Source: Microcaldota archaeon
GTDB lineage: Archaea > Micrarchaeota > Micrarchaeia > Anstonellales > Bilamarchaeaceae
Reading direction: 5' to 3'
DNA length: 14,947 nucleotides
NCBI GenBank assembly: GCA_026992595.1
Contig: JALWZW010000052.1
Coordinates: forward strand, 1 to 14,947
Shown here: positions 5,491 through 12,647 of the stretch, in pieces
Numbering within the stretch: the stretch's first letter is position 1
Layout of the letters: each line of letters opens with the position of its first letter
The notes under the pieces: model-generated
What the model was told of the DNA's origin: nothing
Seen by the model: the letters and a program-made list of their open reading frames with translations, nothing else
The model's database searches: none
Made by a program: the position numbers and the translations under genes

Positions 5491-5548
5491 TGAAACTTTT
5501 TTCTACTGTTTTACTTAGGTCAAAAGTTTCATCAAAAACACCTGAGGA
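5491..5548 (+). repeat. 58-bp repeat, copy B
   Basis: Its 10-bp stem is TGAAACTTTT (5491-5500) with AAAAGTTTCA (5522-5531). Compared with copy A both arms changed together (C to G on the left, G to C on the right), so pairing is kept. Confidence 0.85.
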
Positions 5549-5681
5549 GAACTTACGGTTTAGGAGGTATTAGGCCAAAAACTTAACTGAAAGGCCTGAG
5601 GATGAGCGTACGGTTTGGAGTTTATTTAGGTTAAAAGTTTGAGCAAAAATAGGAAAAAAAGAGTGCGAAAAATCCAAAAAA

Positions 5682-6377
5682 TTAAACACTAGTGGAAGGG
5701 AGGGTGGAAAAGGAAGCCAAGAGGGTGCCTAAAAGGGCGCCCAAAAGAATCACTAAGAGCAGGCCTATCAGCACCAGAGGTACAAAGAAAGCAACAAAGC
5801 CCTTCCATGCAGAGAACTTGTGGACTGAAGCCACTGAATAGGAACTTAGATAAACGCTGTAAAGCCAGAGTATAAGAGACCCTATAGCAACAACACACCC
5901 TATCACAGAAACTGGAGCGATTAAAGAGAAAAGAGCCACTATCGGCCACACCAACCATAGAAAGGCGCTGGAAGAAAGGAGAAGAGCATTATAGGTATCT
6001 CCCAACCCTGCCTTACCACCTAAAATTTTGGCAACAATAAAGACAGGTATTGAGTAAAGAGCCAAGAAGATAAGAAGGATGAAAGGACTAAGAACGGCGC
6101 TTATCAATTGGAAAATAAGGGCTCCCAGAGCAGCACCAAGAGTAGCAATAGCTGCTAGCAATACGCCGGGCAAACCAGCCAAGAAATTAACTAAAGAGGA
6201 AAAGAGAGTCACCAAAACATACTCTTTTGCTCTTCCGCCTAACGGTTTGGAAGTATATTTAAGAGAATCAATAAAAGCAGAATAGTCCTTATGACTCACA
6301 TTTTTGTTTAGAAAAGGAACGCTTTGCCACAAATCAAAAACCCACTTTTTATAATCCTTTAAAAAATCATTAGCCAC
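5682..6377 (-). CDS. YIP1-like integral membrane protein
   Basis: 231-aa polytopic membrane protein resembling the YIP1 family. A soluble N-terminus of about 65 residues (DYKKWVFDLWQSVPFLNKN) precedes four or five hydrophobic segments (roughly 66-95, 95-120, 135-165 and 195-220). The family-like signatures are the KILGGKAGLGDTYNALLLSSSAF segment after the second helix and the YSVYLSSYSVASVHKFSAWKG stretch before the last one. The start is a GTG at 6377 with a strong GGAGGTG ribosome site five bases upstream. Function in archaea is unknown; the eukaryotic relatives act in membrane traffic. It lies 54 bp downstream of two envelope genes on the same strand, with its own TATA-like box near 6411-6420. 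Confidence 0.75.
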   Translation of the reverse strand: MANDFLKDYKKWVFDLWQSVPFLNKNVSHKDYSAFIDSLKYTSKPLGGRAKEYVLVTLFSSLVNFLAGLPGVLLAAIATLGAALGALIFQLISAVLSPFILLIFLALYSIPVFIVAKILGGKAGLGDTYNALLLSSSAFLWLVWPIVALFSLIAPVSVIGCVVAIGSLILWLYSVYLSSYSVASVHKFSAWKGFVAFFVPLVLIGLLLVILLGALLGTLLASFSTLPSTSV

Positions 6378-6382
6378 TTAAC

Positions 6383-6389
6383 CACCTCC
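6383..6389 (-). promoter_or_regulatory. Strong Shine-Dalgarno site deciding a GTG start
   Basis: On the minus strand GGAGGTG precedes the GTG start codon by five bases. Most other genes here are leaderless or lack a clear site, so this fixes the unusual start. Confidence 0.75.
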
Positions 6390-6431
6390 TTTTTTAATAA
6401 AAAAGGAAAAGAATATAAAGGAGCGCTAAAA

Positions 6432-7067
6432 TCATTTGCGCGACTTTTTAATAAACAGGGAAGCCAAAAGCAAAATCATAGCGGTGGGAAGGCAGCAAAG
6501 CGCGCTGTTTTGCTGAGGCGGTTCTGGCAATTCCACAGGCACCTCTGTTTGGTCTGGGAGAGGGGAGGGAGCAGGAGAAGGCCCTTCAGGTTGTTCTGCT
6601 GGAGGTTGATCTTCAGTTGGAGAAGAATCCTGAGGAGGGCTCTCTGAGGGCTGTTCCTCAGATGGCTGCTCTGAAGGTTGCTCTTGGGGAGGAGATTCTC
6701 CCCCACCGCTTTCCTGCGGAGGCGGAGAAACACAAGCGCAATCGCCTGCTTGGAAAGATAAAAGAGCAGTTTCATAACCACCTTTAGAAACCCTCACCCT
6801 ATAAGATTTTTCACAACCTTGGAATTCAAACTTGCCCTCTTCTGTATTACCAGTAGCCACACGCCTTACAGGGTCGCCCCCTTCCAATTCATCTACAATA
6901 ACCACCGCTCCGTTGATAGGAGCGCCATATTGAGAGCTAACACTAACCTCTTGATAAAGGGTGCCGTCCCTGCAAACAGGAGAGACCGAAACATTTAGAG
7001 GTTGGAGTTGCTGGTCCCCTTGCACAAACAACACCGCAACCAACAACAGCATAAAAAGCGCCCTCAT
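6432..7067 (-). CDS. Anchored surface protein with carboxypeptidase-regulatory-like domain
   Basis: 211 aa. A signal peptide (about 1-18, MRALFMLLLVAVLFVQG) is followed by a beta-sandwich of about 80 residues with the pattern GAPINGAVVIVDE ... GKFEFQGCEKSYRVRVSKGGYETALLSF. This pattern is typical of carboxypeptidase-regulatory/CNA-B-like folds that act as stalk or adhesion modules. Next comes a linker (about 112-180) made almost only of P, Q, S and E. The end is a hydrophobic helix (CCLPTAMILLLASLFI) and basic KKSRK, so the protein should stand on the cell surface anchored by its C-terminus. No archaeosortase signal (PGF or VPEFP type) is clear. Its start overlaps the stop of the Kazal gene by ATGA, so the two are translated together. 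Confidence 0.8.
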   Translation of the reverse strand: MRALFMLLLVAVLFVQGDQQLQPLNVSVSPVCRDGTLYQEVSVSSQYGAPINGAVVIVDELEGGDPVRRVATGNTEEGKFEFQGCEKSYRVRVSKGGYETALLSFQAGDCACVSPPPQESGGGESPPQEQPSEQPSEEQPSESPPQDSSPTEDQPPAEQPEGPSPAPSPLPDQTEVPVELPEPPQQNSALCCLPTAMILLLASLFIKKSRK

Positions 7068-7288
7068 TTACACTCACCCTCATAAGCAACCTGCACACCG
7101 CCCACACATTCAGCAAAGCACCTATTAGAATAAGTTTTTCCATCCTCGCCGCAAACAGGTTCATAAACCATAATACACGCACAATCTTTATTAGCACCCA
7201 ACTCTTCCCCATCCGGTTGGGGTTTAGAATTATAAACACAGCCATAAGCAAGCAAAGCCAACAACAGCACCAAAAATGCCAATCGCAT
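7064..7288 (-). CDS. Kazal-domain lipoprotein
   Basis: 74 aa. A hydrophobic leader ends in a lipobox-like AYGC (C17), then comes a short linker and a single Kazal-type module. The module reads C-A-C, VYEPVCGEDGKTYSNRCFAECVG and YEGEC, carrying six cysteines in the Kazal pattern with the invariant PVCG and the TYSNxC centre. In animals Kazal modules are serine protease inhibitors; in archaea they occur on small secreted lipoproteins of unproven function, perhaps protecting the cell surface or interacting with a host. The gene has a TATA-like TTTTTAATTTTT about 25 nt upstream (near 7308-7318), suggesting it leads the two-gene operon with the anchored surface protein. Confidence 0.88.
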   Translation of the reverse strand: MRLAFLVLLLALLAYGCVYNSKPQPDGEELGANKDCACIMVYEPVCGEDGKTYSNRCFAECVGGVQVAYEGECK

Positions 7289-7327
7289 ATTTACATAACC
7301 AAAGCAAAAATTAAAAAGGAATGTTTG

Positions 7328-7849
7328 TCAGCGGTAGGGCTGAAGGGAGGAGAAGAGAATGTGGAGTTTATATTTTAAATTCTCCACATCTGCAGGAGAT
7401 AACCGCTCATCTGTATTATGAAATAAAAGGGCGTTGAAAATAGAAGAAGCGTCAATAAAACTTTTCTCACTTAAGCGCAGTACATATTTCCTCATTTCCC
7501 TACGCGGAACGGTGCGCTTAAACCTTAACACAGAGCGCCCCCATAAAAGCACGGCAGGCCGCCAACTTGCATTATTCCTCTCCACAAAAGGGATAAGTGC
7601 AACCACAACGCGGCCATCAATAGAAGATAAACTCTCAATTAAGCGTTGGCGAAAGGCGATAAGTTTGCTTTCGGGCAGGTAAAAATCAAGCGCTCTTACC
7701 ATACAACTGTGAAAAGTGTCCAGTTCAAAAGAGGGCTCATCAACTTTAAGGTGAGAAAGAAGAACATTGTAACCGATGCGCTTAACTACCACATACTTTC
7801 GCCCTCTGTGGCGCACCAATTGCCCAAACGCAAGGCGGCGGTCAGCCAT
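7328..7849 (-). CDS. Hypothetical protein
   Basis: 173 aa, family not recognised. The N-terminal 40 residues (FGQLVRHRGRKYVVVKRIGYNVLL) look like a small SH3-like or KOW-like beta-barrel. A middle part alternates helix and strand (VVVALIPFVERNNASWRPAVLLWG), followed by a basic helical region (FKRTVPRREMRKYVLRL) and a C-terminal helix pair. There is no signal peptide or membrane segment, so it is probably cytoplasmic. Codon use and GCGC content match the host. It lies 41 bp after the beta-barrel-like gene, with a TATA-like CTTTTTTATT (about 7873-7882) placed for a leaderless start, so it may be transcribed separately. Confidence 0.65.
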   Translation of the reverse strand: MADRRLAFGQLVRHRGRKYVVVKRIGYNVLLSHLKVDEPSFELDTFHSCMVRALDFYLPESKLIAFRQRLIESLSSIDGRVVVALIPFVERNNASWRPAVLLWGRSVLRFKRTVPRREMRKYVLRLSEKSFIDASSIFNALLFHNTDERLSPADVENLKYKLHILFSSLQPYR

Positions 7850-7890
7850 AAAAGTAAAGTGTCAAGAAATGAATAAAAAAGTATTTAGCG

Positions 7891-9165
7891 CTAGAAATTT
7901 ATCTCCAATGAAATAATCCCCTGAGGGCTCCAGCGCCCGCCCACCTGCGCAGCCCCTATTTGCGCGGTTAAAGCGCTTCTGCCTATAGGCACACGGCCCC
8001 TTAAACCAAATCTGCGCGGCGCATTTCTACCTTCCTCCACATAGAGACCAACGCTTTGACCGCCCGGAAACACCATATCTGCATTTAAACCTAAACGCGC
8101 TATTGACACTCCCCAAAGGTTAGATAAAGAGCCGTAAGGGGTGAGAACCGCCCTATTCCTTCCTAAAGAGAACGAGAATGGGACGGTGCCTTCCAAATAC
8201 CATCTCCTCCCAAAACCAACCCCTCCCCTCGCTTCAAACCCTATATTAAACCTCCCTTGAGCAGGAAGAAGACGCCCCACTCTTGCTTCCACTCCTAAAA
8301 TGCGGGAGGTGCGGCCTTCCTCTAAAACAGCGCCCGCATTTGCGCCCAACTCAATAAACCACAGACCGCTTCTATACCTCCCGGCAGCCCTTCCATGTAG
8401 CACCCATTGCAACCGCTCCTCCTCCGAAAGACGCACATTGTAACCCTGCCCTTCTAAATACCGCGTAAAAATCCTAAGCGCGTTAATGCCAATGCCTGCA
8501 ATCAGCCGCATCTCCTCTTCATTTAACCTCCTCCTTCCTCCCAAAGGAATGGAAAGAACAGCTTGAGAGCCAAAAATTTGAACATAATTTTCACTTATAC
8601 GAATGCGGTAAGTTTCCCGGCTCAGAGGCAATGCTTTCCCTGCATTTCTTTCCACAAGGGTTCTGAACTTTTCCTCATCTGCCGTTGCCACCTTCTCTCT
8701 CAACTGCTTAACCTCTCTAATCCGCCTCTCCACAGCCCGCCGCCGCTCTGAGCCCTCAGGCAAAGAATCTCGCCTTTCTTCCAACCTGCGCAAACCCTCA
8801 TCTAAGAAAGAAAGGTAAGCGTCCTTAGCTTCCTGGAAACTGCCCGCCCCTGCTCTCCAAGCAGCCAAAGCACCAGCAGCCCTTGAACCGCTTTCCCTAA
8901 ACCACTCCTTGCCGCGGCGGTCTTCGCGCCCTATCATCCAAAATGCGTTTGACTCATTGGTAGCAAGCACAGGCGCTGCAACCACACCCCCTCCTCTTAA
9001 ACGCACCAAAGAAGTATAAGAAGGGTCATCAAACACTCCGCTGAAAAGAGGGCCTTGCGCCACCGCTTCTCTTTCTGCCAAGCGCAAACGAGGAACTGCG
9101 CCCAACAGTTCAGACCTTTGGCGCCTTTCCTCCTCTCGCCTCCTACTCTCTACCAAACCAGCCAT
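7891..9165 (-). CDS. Hypothetical protein with outer-membrane-barrel-like C-terminal half
   Basis: 424 aa from the ATG at 9165, chosen because GGAGG lies nine bases upstream; an ATG at 9183 would overlap the previous gene and has no such site. Residues about 1-170 are charged and helical with an Arg/Glu-rich coiled-coil-like part (EGLRRLEERRDSLPEGSERR). From about residue 260 the chain becomes a run of roughly ten short amphipathic, glycine-rich strands split by turns: LWFIELGANAGAVL, RFNIGFEARGGVGF, WYLEGTVPFSFSLG and others. It ends IISLEINF. A C-terminal Phe with hydrophobic residues at every second position is the hallmark of bacterial outer-membrane beta-barrels. There is no signal peptide, which argues against a simple porin. 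It follows the 1092-aa gene by four bases. Confidence 0.7.
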   Translation of the reverse strand: MAGLVESRRREEERRQRSELLGAVPRLRLAEREAVAQGPLFSGVFDDPSYTSLVRLRGGGVVAAPVLATNESNAFWMIGREDRRGKEWFRESGSRAAGALAAWRAGAGSFQEAKDAYLSFLDEGLRRLEERRDSLPEGSERRRAVERRIREVKQLREKVATADEEKFRTLVERNAGKALPLSRETYRIRISENYVQIFGSQAVLSIPLGGRRRLNEEEMRLIAGIGINALRIFTRYLEGQGYNVRLSEEERLQWVLHGRAAGRYRSGLWFIELGANAGAVLEEGRTSRILGVEARVGRLLPAQGRFNIGFEARGGVGFGRRWYLEGTVPFSFSLGRNRAVLTPYGSLSNLWGVSIARLGLNADMVFPGGQSVGLYVEEGRNAPRRFGLRGRVPIGRSALTAQIGAAQVGGRWSPQGIISLEINF

Positions 9166-9169
9166 ATCA

Positions 9170-12100
9170 TCATTCCTCCGCATAAGCAGTTGAAAAACAA
9201 CCTATCCAAAAAGTCCCTATACCAAAAGCAAAATCTTCGCGTAAAGAGAATGCTTCCTGCTCCTCACCTCTGTAAGCGTACTTCATCGCCTTCTCGCGGT
9301 CGCGTGCCACCGGCATTAAAGAACGCACCCCTTCATCTTCCACCCATTTAACCTCAAAAAGCGTCCGTCCTCGTGAGACCACAAACAACCGCCCGTTTCT
9401 CTCCACCACACGGCCCACTTCCTTCATCCTTCCCCTCCTCGCTTCATTAGCGTCCAAAAGCAAAATATTACCATCTACATCCTCTAAAAACACCCACCAC
9501 CATCGCACCACTCTATAGCGCGTGCCATACCTTTCATTAAACTCATGCAAAGAAAGTTTTTCTCCTTCAAGGTCCACCCAAGATTCCACATAATAACTTA
9601 AATAACCATCAGAATAATGCTCTCTCAGTGCGCTATGGTGAAGGGTGGCCTCCCTCACCCTCTGCACAGGTGCGCGCTCCTCTCTTTCCTCCCTCTCTGC
9701 CGCTGCCATCCTTGCTGCAAGCGGCCTGCGGGCAGGCACTGCATTTAAAGCTCCTATACCCCGTTCCAATTCTGAAAGCGCGGCGCGTGCTAAATAAGGA
9801 TTGTGAGAGCGGCGCCACCGCTCCCTTAACCTCCGCGCCCTTCTATAAGCCAGCACCGCCCTTAAAACAAGAGCCCTTAAAGAGGGGTCTGCCACCTGTC
9901 TAGCAAGCAAGGGCATGGTTAGGCGCGAGGGCGCCACCCCCACGGTGCGAACTATAAGTTGCCTTAAAAGGGCAGACCTTCCTTCCAACTGCCTATCCAC
10001 TACCTTTAAAACAGAGGATAGGTAATCTCTCCTCTGCTCCTCTCTATGCCATGCCGCATAATCATAAGCTACATAAGAGAGAAAAGCGGCGGTGCGCTCC
10101 TGCTGTGCGCCATAGAGCTCTCTATACCTCTGCAGGAATGAATAGTTTACCACCTGCCTATCTCTCTCCAGCGCATCATGAACAAAGCCCCCGGAAGTGA
10201 AGGAAAAGAGGGAAGAGCGAAGGAACTCTGCCCCACCCAAACCCTCTAACCTTATCTGCTCTTGAGGGAGAGAAAGGGCATAAGGGTTGAAAGAGCGGTA
10301 AGCATTTTCCCAATACCCCAAAGAAGGTGCAAAATCACCTAATTGCACAGCATAATAAACAGCTCTTGCATATAAAGCAGAGACCGCATCTAAAGAAGGC
10401 CGCGCTAAATCATGCGCAGCCATGGTTGCCATCTCTTCCAAATAGCGATAAGAAGGAGGGGCGGAAAGGGTAAGGGAAGCAGAAGCAAGGTTCAAAGGAG
10501 AGGAGAGGTTCCCTTCTTCTAAAGAATGGACAAACCTCCCTCGCTCATCAAGCGCAAAATCCTGCCTAAACGCTTCCATCGCATCCTCATAGAGAGCGCG
10601 GCCCTCTCCGCGCTCCCCTACCCAAAAACTGCATTCATAAAGGCGCGCAAGTGTGAGGGCGGCTAAAAGGGTGAGGCGCCTTTCCCTTTCTTCCAACCGC
10701 TTCCATGACCCCAACTTTTCCGCCACTGCCTCAAAATGCCCCTCTAAACCAGAGAGAGGGGTAAGGCGGGAGAATGCCTCGCGGACTGCCTCTATTTCTG
10801 CATCTGAAAGCTCCTCACCCCTGCTATAGCGCTCCAACGCCCTTTTTGCATAAAAGCCAGCGCTCATCGCGGCGGAGAGGGTTTGCTGTTGGGCGGAGAG
10901 AGAAGGACGCTCAAAAAGCGTTAGAAGCCGTCGGTGCCACTGCCCACCCTTCTCAATCTCCTGCTCTATTTTCCTCACCAGCTCCTCATCCCCTCCCGCC
11001 ATTCTAAGGGCGGTCTCTAAATAGGGGGATTGAAAGGCAGCCCATCTAACCGCCCTTTGCATGTCTGCTTCAAATAAGAAAGAGGTGTGAGAAAGAGATG
11101 CAAGGTCAGAAGAAGGAAGGGTTAGGTTTTGGAGAACCTCGCTGAATTGAGCATACCTCCCCCACAACCCTGAATCCCTCATCCCTTCAGGTACCAGTTT
11201 TCTAACCGCCTCCAACCGCTCTCTCAACATGCTATATTCCTGCAGCATCCTTGCTTGGGCAGCAGCGCAGGTGCGCTCCGCTCCTTCCAAAATAGAGAGC
11301 GCCCTCTCTTTATCCTCATTAAAGAGGCGCAGGGACTCACCTACCCCCTCCAAAACCTTTCTTCTTTGTTGGGGAAGAAGGGTCCAGGCGCGGTAGACAG
11401 CATGCATATACCTAAACCGTTCCTCTCTGCTCAAATTCCTATTATCCATCTGCCTGAATAAATCCATAGAGAGGCGGTAATCACCAGCAACATCTCCGCT
11501 TGCCCCCCTAACGCTAGGGTTTCTTAAGTAGCGGACAACATCTCTTAAAAGCGCTTGCCTAAGCGCCTCCTTTTCCAAAAAGCGGTCCACTTCGCTCAAA
11601 GTGGCAGAGGATAGCCGTCCATCCTTTGCATCCTCTGTTAAAGCATCAAGCAAAGAGGCCGCTTTTTCCTCATCAGCAAAGGAGCGAGCTAAAACCAGAA
11701 GACCTAACCTGCTTTCCAATGCAACATTCCTTGCCCGCAAATGAGGGACTTGTTGCAAAACCGCGCCTGTGCGCTCACCTAAAACCTGCTCGCTCAACCT
11801 GTCTAAAGCAAGCAAAAGCTTCCTTCTCTCGCTCTCATCAAACCCGCCCTGCGCATACATCTCATAAACCCTTCTCAACCTGCCAAAAGAGGCGAGCGCT
11901 TTTTCCCAGCGCTCCTTCCCTAAAAACTGCTGAGTGAGCGGGTTAGATAAAAGGCGCTCTAAATCGCGGAGAAGGCGGCGGTAAGAACGAGGAGAATAAG
12001 CCAAAGCATTAAAACCACTCTTTAAAGAAGGGGCCATGGTGTCATAAAAAGCGCGCTCCAGCAAAGCCCTTGCAGCGATCTCCCTCAACTTTCTCAACCC

Positions 12101-12448
12101 CTCAACACCCAGCACCCCTCCTCTTTCGCCTGTCTGCTTATTTAACCATTCTGCCAATCCGCCCTGCTCAAAAGGAACAATGCCTCTCCCTTCCTCATCC
12201 ACATTGCTTCCTCTAAAATATTGCGCAGGAAGAGGGTAATATTTGGCAAATTGGCGGAACCTCCTTTCCAAAAGCGCTAATTGGCGTTGAGAAAGAGAAC
12301 GGCCTCGGGAAAGCAATCGCTCAAACCTATCTAACAAACGCGCAAAATCAGTATAAGCCCTTCTCGCCTGACGAGAGCCGGGCACCTGTAAGCGCACACC
12401 CCCATACTCAAACCTATCCACACCACGAGTTGCAGCCACCCTTCCCAT
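9170..12448 (-). CDS. Giant helical hypothetical protein
   Basis: 1092 aa, by far the largest gene here, no family recognised. Residues about 20-900 are nearly all predicted helix, very rich in Arg, Glu, Leu and Ala and without membrane segments or signal peptide; the look is of a helical scaffold or solenoid. Around residues 925-1060 a beta-rich segment appears (YLSYYVESWVDLEGEKLSLH, RVVRWWWVFLEDVDGN, RNGRLFVVSRGRTLFEVKW). The tail DFAFGIGTFWIGCFSTAYAEE is hydrophobic and aromatic. It has only a few cysteines. GCGC-rich codon use fits the host but G/C content looks higher than in the left half of the window. It is the first gene of an operon with the barrel-like protein, so the two products may act together. 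No catalytic motif was found. Confidence 0.75.
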   Translation of the reverse strand: MGRVAATRGVDRFEYGGVRLQVPGSRQARRAYTDFARLLDRFERLLSRGRSLSQRQLALLERRFRQFAKYYPLPAQYFRGSNVDEEGRGIVPFEQGGLAEWLNKQTGERGGVLGVEGLRKLREIAARALLERAFYDTMAPSLKSGFNALAYSPRSYRRLLRDLERLLSNPLTQQFLGKERWEKALASFGRLRRVYEMYAQGGFDESERRKLLLALDRLSEQVLGERTGAVLQQVPHLRARNVALESRLGLLVLARSFADEEKAASLLDALTEDAKDGRLSSATLSEVDRFLEKEALRQALLRDVVRYLRNPSVRGASGDVAGDYRLSMDLFRQMDNRNLSREERFRYMHAVYRAWTLLPQQRRKVLEGVGESLRLFNEDKERALSILEGAERTCAAAQARMLQEYSMLRERLEAVRKLVPEGMRDSGLWGRYAQFSEVLQNLTLPSSDLASLSHTSFLFEADMQRAVRWAAFQSPYLETALRMAGGDEELVRKIEQEIEKGGQWHRRLLTLFERPSLSAQQQTLSAAMSAGFYAKRALERYSRGEELSDAEIEAVREAFSRLTPLSGLEGHFEAVAEKLGSWKRLEERERRLTLLAALTLARLYECSFWVGERGEGRALYEDAMEAFRQDFALDERGRFVHSLEEGNLSSPLNLASASLTLSAPPSYRYLEEMATMAAHDLARPSLDAVSALYARAVYYAVQLGDFAPSLGYWENAYRSFNPYALSLPQEQIRLEGLGGAEFLRSSLFSFTSGGFVHDALERDRQVVNYSFLQRYRELYGAQQERTAAFLSYVAYDYAAWHREEQRRDYLSSVLKVVDRQLEGRSALLRQLIVRTVGVAPSRLTMPLLARQVADPSLRALVLRAVLAYRRARRLRERWRRSHNPYLARAALSELERGIGALNAVPARRPLAARMAAAEREEREERAPVQRVREATLHHSALREHYSDGYLSYYVESWVDLEGEKLSLHEFNERYGTRYRVVRWWWVFLEDVDGNILLLDANEARRGRMKEVGRVVERNGRLFVVSRGRTLFEVKWVEDEGVRSLMPVARDREKAMKYAYRGEEQEAFSLREDFAFGIGTFWIGCFSTAYAEE

Positions 12449-12475
12449 ACACTCACAAAAAATAAAATAAGGGGG

Positions 12476-12489
12476 AATTTAAATAAATT
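12476..12489 (-). promoter_or_regulatory. TATA-like box of the giant-protein operon
   Basis: On the minus strand AATTTATTTAAATT lies about 33 nt upstream of the ATG at 12448, giving a very short leader. It marks a promoter between the tRNA-Glu terminator and the operon. Confidence 0.45.
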
Positions 12490-12532
12490 GCTAAAATAAA
12501 GGCGTAAAACGAGAGGAAAGGAGAAGAGGGGT

Positions 12533-12555
12533 AAAAAGTAAAGGGGGGTTAAAAA
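12533..12555 (-). terminator. Poly-T terminator after tRNA-Glu
   Basis: On the minus strand two T5 runs (12551-12555 and 12533-12537) follow the tRNA 3' end within 30 nt. This suits archaeal T-run termination and would separate the tRNA/tmk unit from the giant-protein operon. Confidence 0.45.
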
Positions 12556-12559
12556 GAGT

Positions 12560-12647
12560 TGCTGCGTCGGGGATTCGAACCCCGGTCGGTGGAGTGAAAG
12601 TCCACCATCCTGGACCGGATTATCCTAACATTCTAGACGAACGCAGC
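12560..12647 (-). tRNA. tRNA-Glu(TTC) with a D-loop insert or intron
   Basis: The acceptor GCTGCGT pairs with ACGCAGC, the anticodon arm is GTGGA-CTTTCAC-TCCAC (anticodon TTC at 12596-12598), and the T-arm is CGGGG-TTCGAAT-CCCCG; the discriminator is A and no CCA is encoded. The D-stem GTCT/GGAT encloses a 24-nt loop. Taking out 14 nt (12619-12632) leaves AGCCGGTCCA, a normal archaeal tRNA-Glu D-loop with the G18-G19 needed to contact the T-loop, and a 74-nt tRNA. The 5' end overlaps the last 28 bases of the thymidylate kinase gene. Confidence 0.93.
12619..12632 (-). other. D-loop insert of tRNA-Glu (possible non-canonical intron)
   Basis: The insert reads AATGTTAGGATAAT. It repeats AGGAT, also present as A21-GGAT of the D-arm, so an alternative D-stem can form and the exact borders may shift by a base or so. 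Its length equals the tRNA-Lys intron, but no convincing bulge-helix-bulge could be drawn because the outer helix is missing. It contains the TAA stop codon of the overlapping kinase gene (12620-12622). Confidence 0.6.

Larger units (their letters stand above)
5281..5643. repeat. Degenerate 56-bp tandem array with hairpin-forming units
   Basis: This is the main content of the gene-free stretch 5266-5681. Units are aligned on a CTTAGGTTAAAAGTT core that starts at 5305 (CTGAGG variant), 5362, 5418, 5470, 5514, 5569 (ATTAGG) and 5625 (TTTAGG), spacings 57, 56, 52, 44, 55 and 56. Most units continue with CAAAAC, CCTGAGG and (A)CTTACGGTTTAGG. Inside a unit CTTAGG can pair with CCTGAG and AAGTT with AACTT. 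The unit at 5569 pairs TTAGGCC (5570-5576) with GGCCTGA (5593-5599). There is no credible ORF and no GCGC. It lies at the point where gene direction turns from + to -. It is not a CRISPR array, because neither the repeats nor the intervals are constant. Confidence 0.8.

Noticed and set aside
5281..5643. CRISPR array
   Set aside because: Units are degenerate, the interval varies (44-57 bp), the supposed spacers resemble each other, and no cas gene is nearby.
6432..6500. Archaeosortase or LPxTG sorting signal at the end of the stalk protein
   Set aside because: The end has a hydrophobic helix and basic tail but no PGF, VPEFP or LPxTG motif; PEPP lies within the general Pro-rich linker.
9166..9183. 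ATG at 9183 as start of the barrel-like gene
   Set aside because: It would overlap the previous gene by 14 bp and lacks a ribosome site, whereas GGAGG precedes the ATG at 9165.
9633..9818. Proline- and cysteine-containing open frames antisense or out of frame within the 9170-12448 gene
   Set aside because: They are shadows of the Arg/Glu-rich coding frame, with low-complexity products and no start signals.
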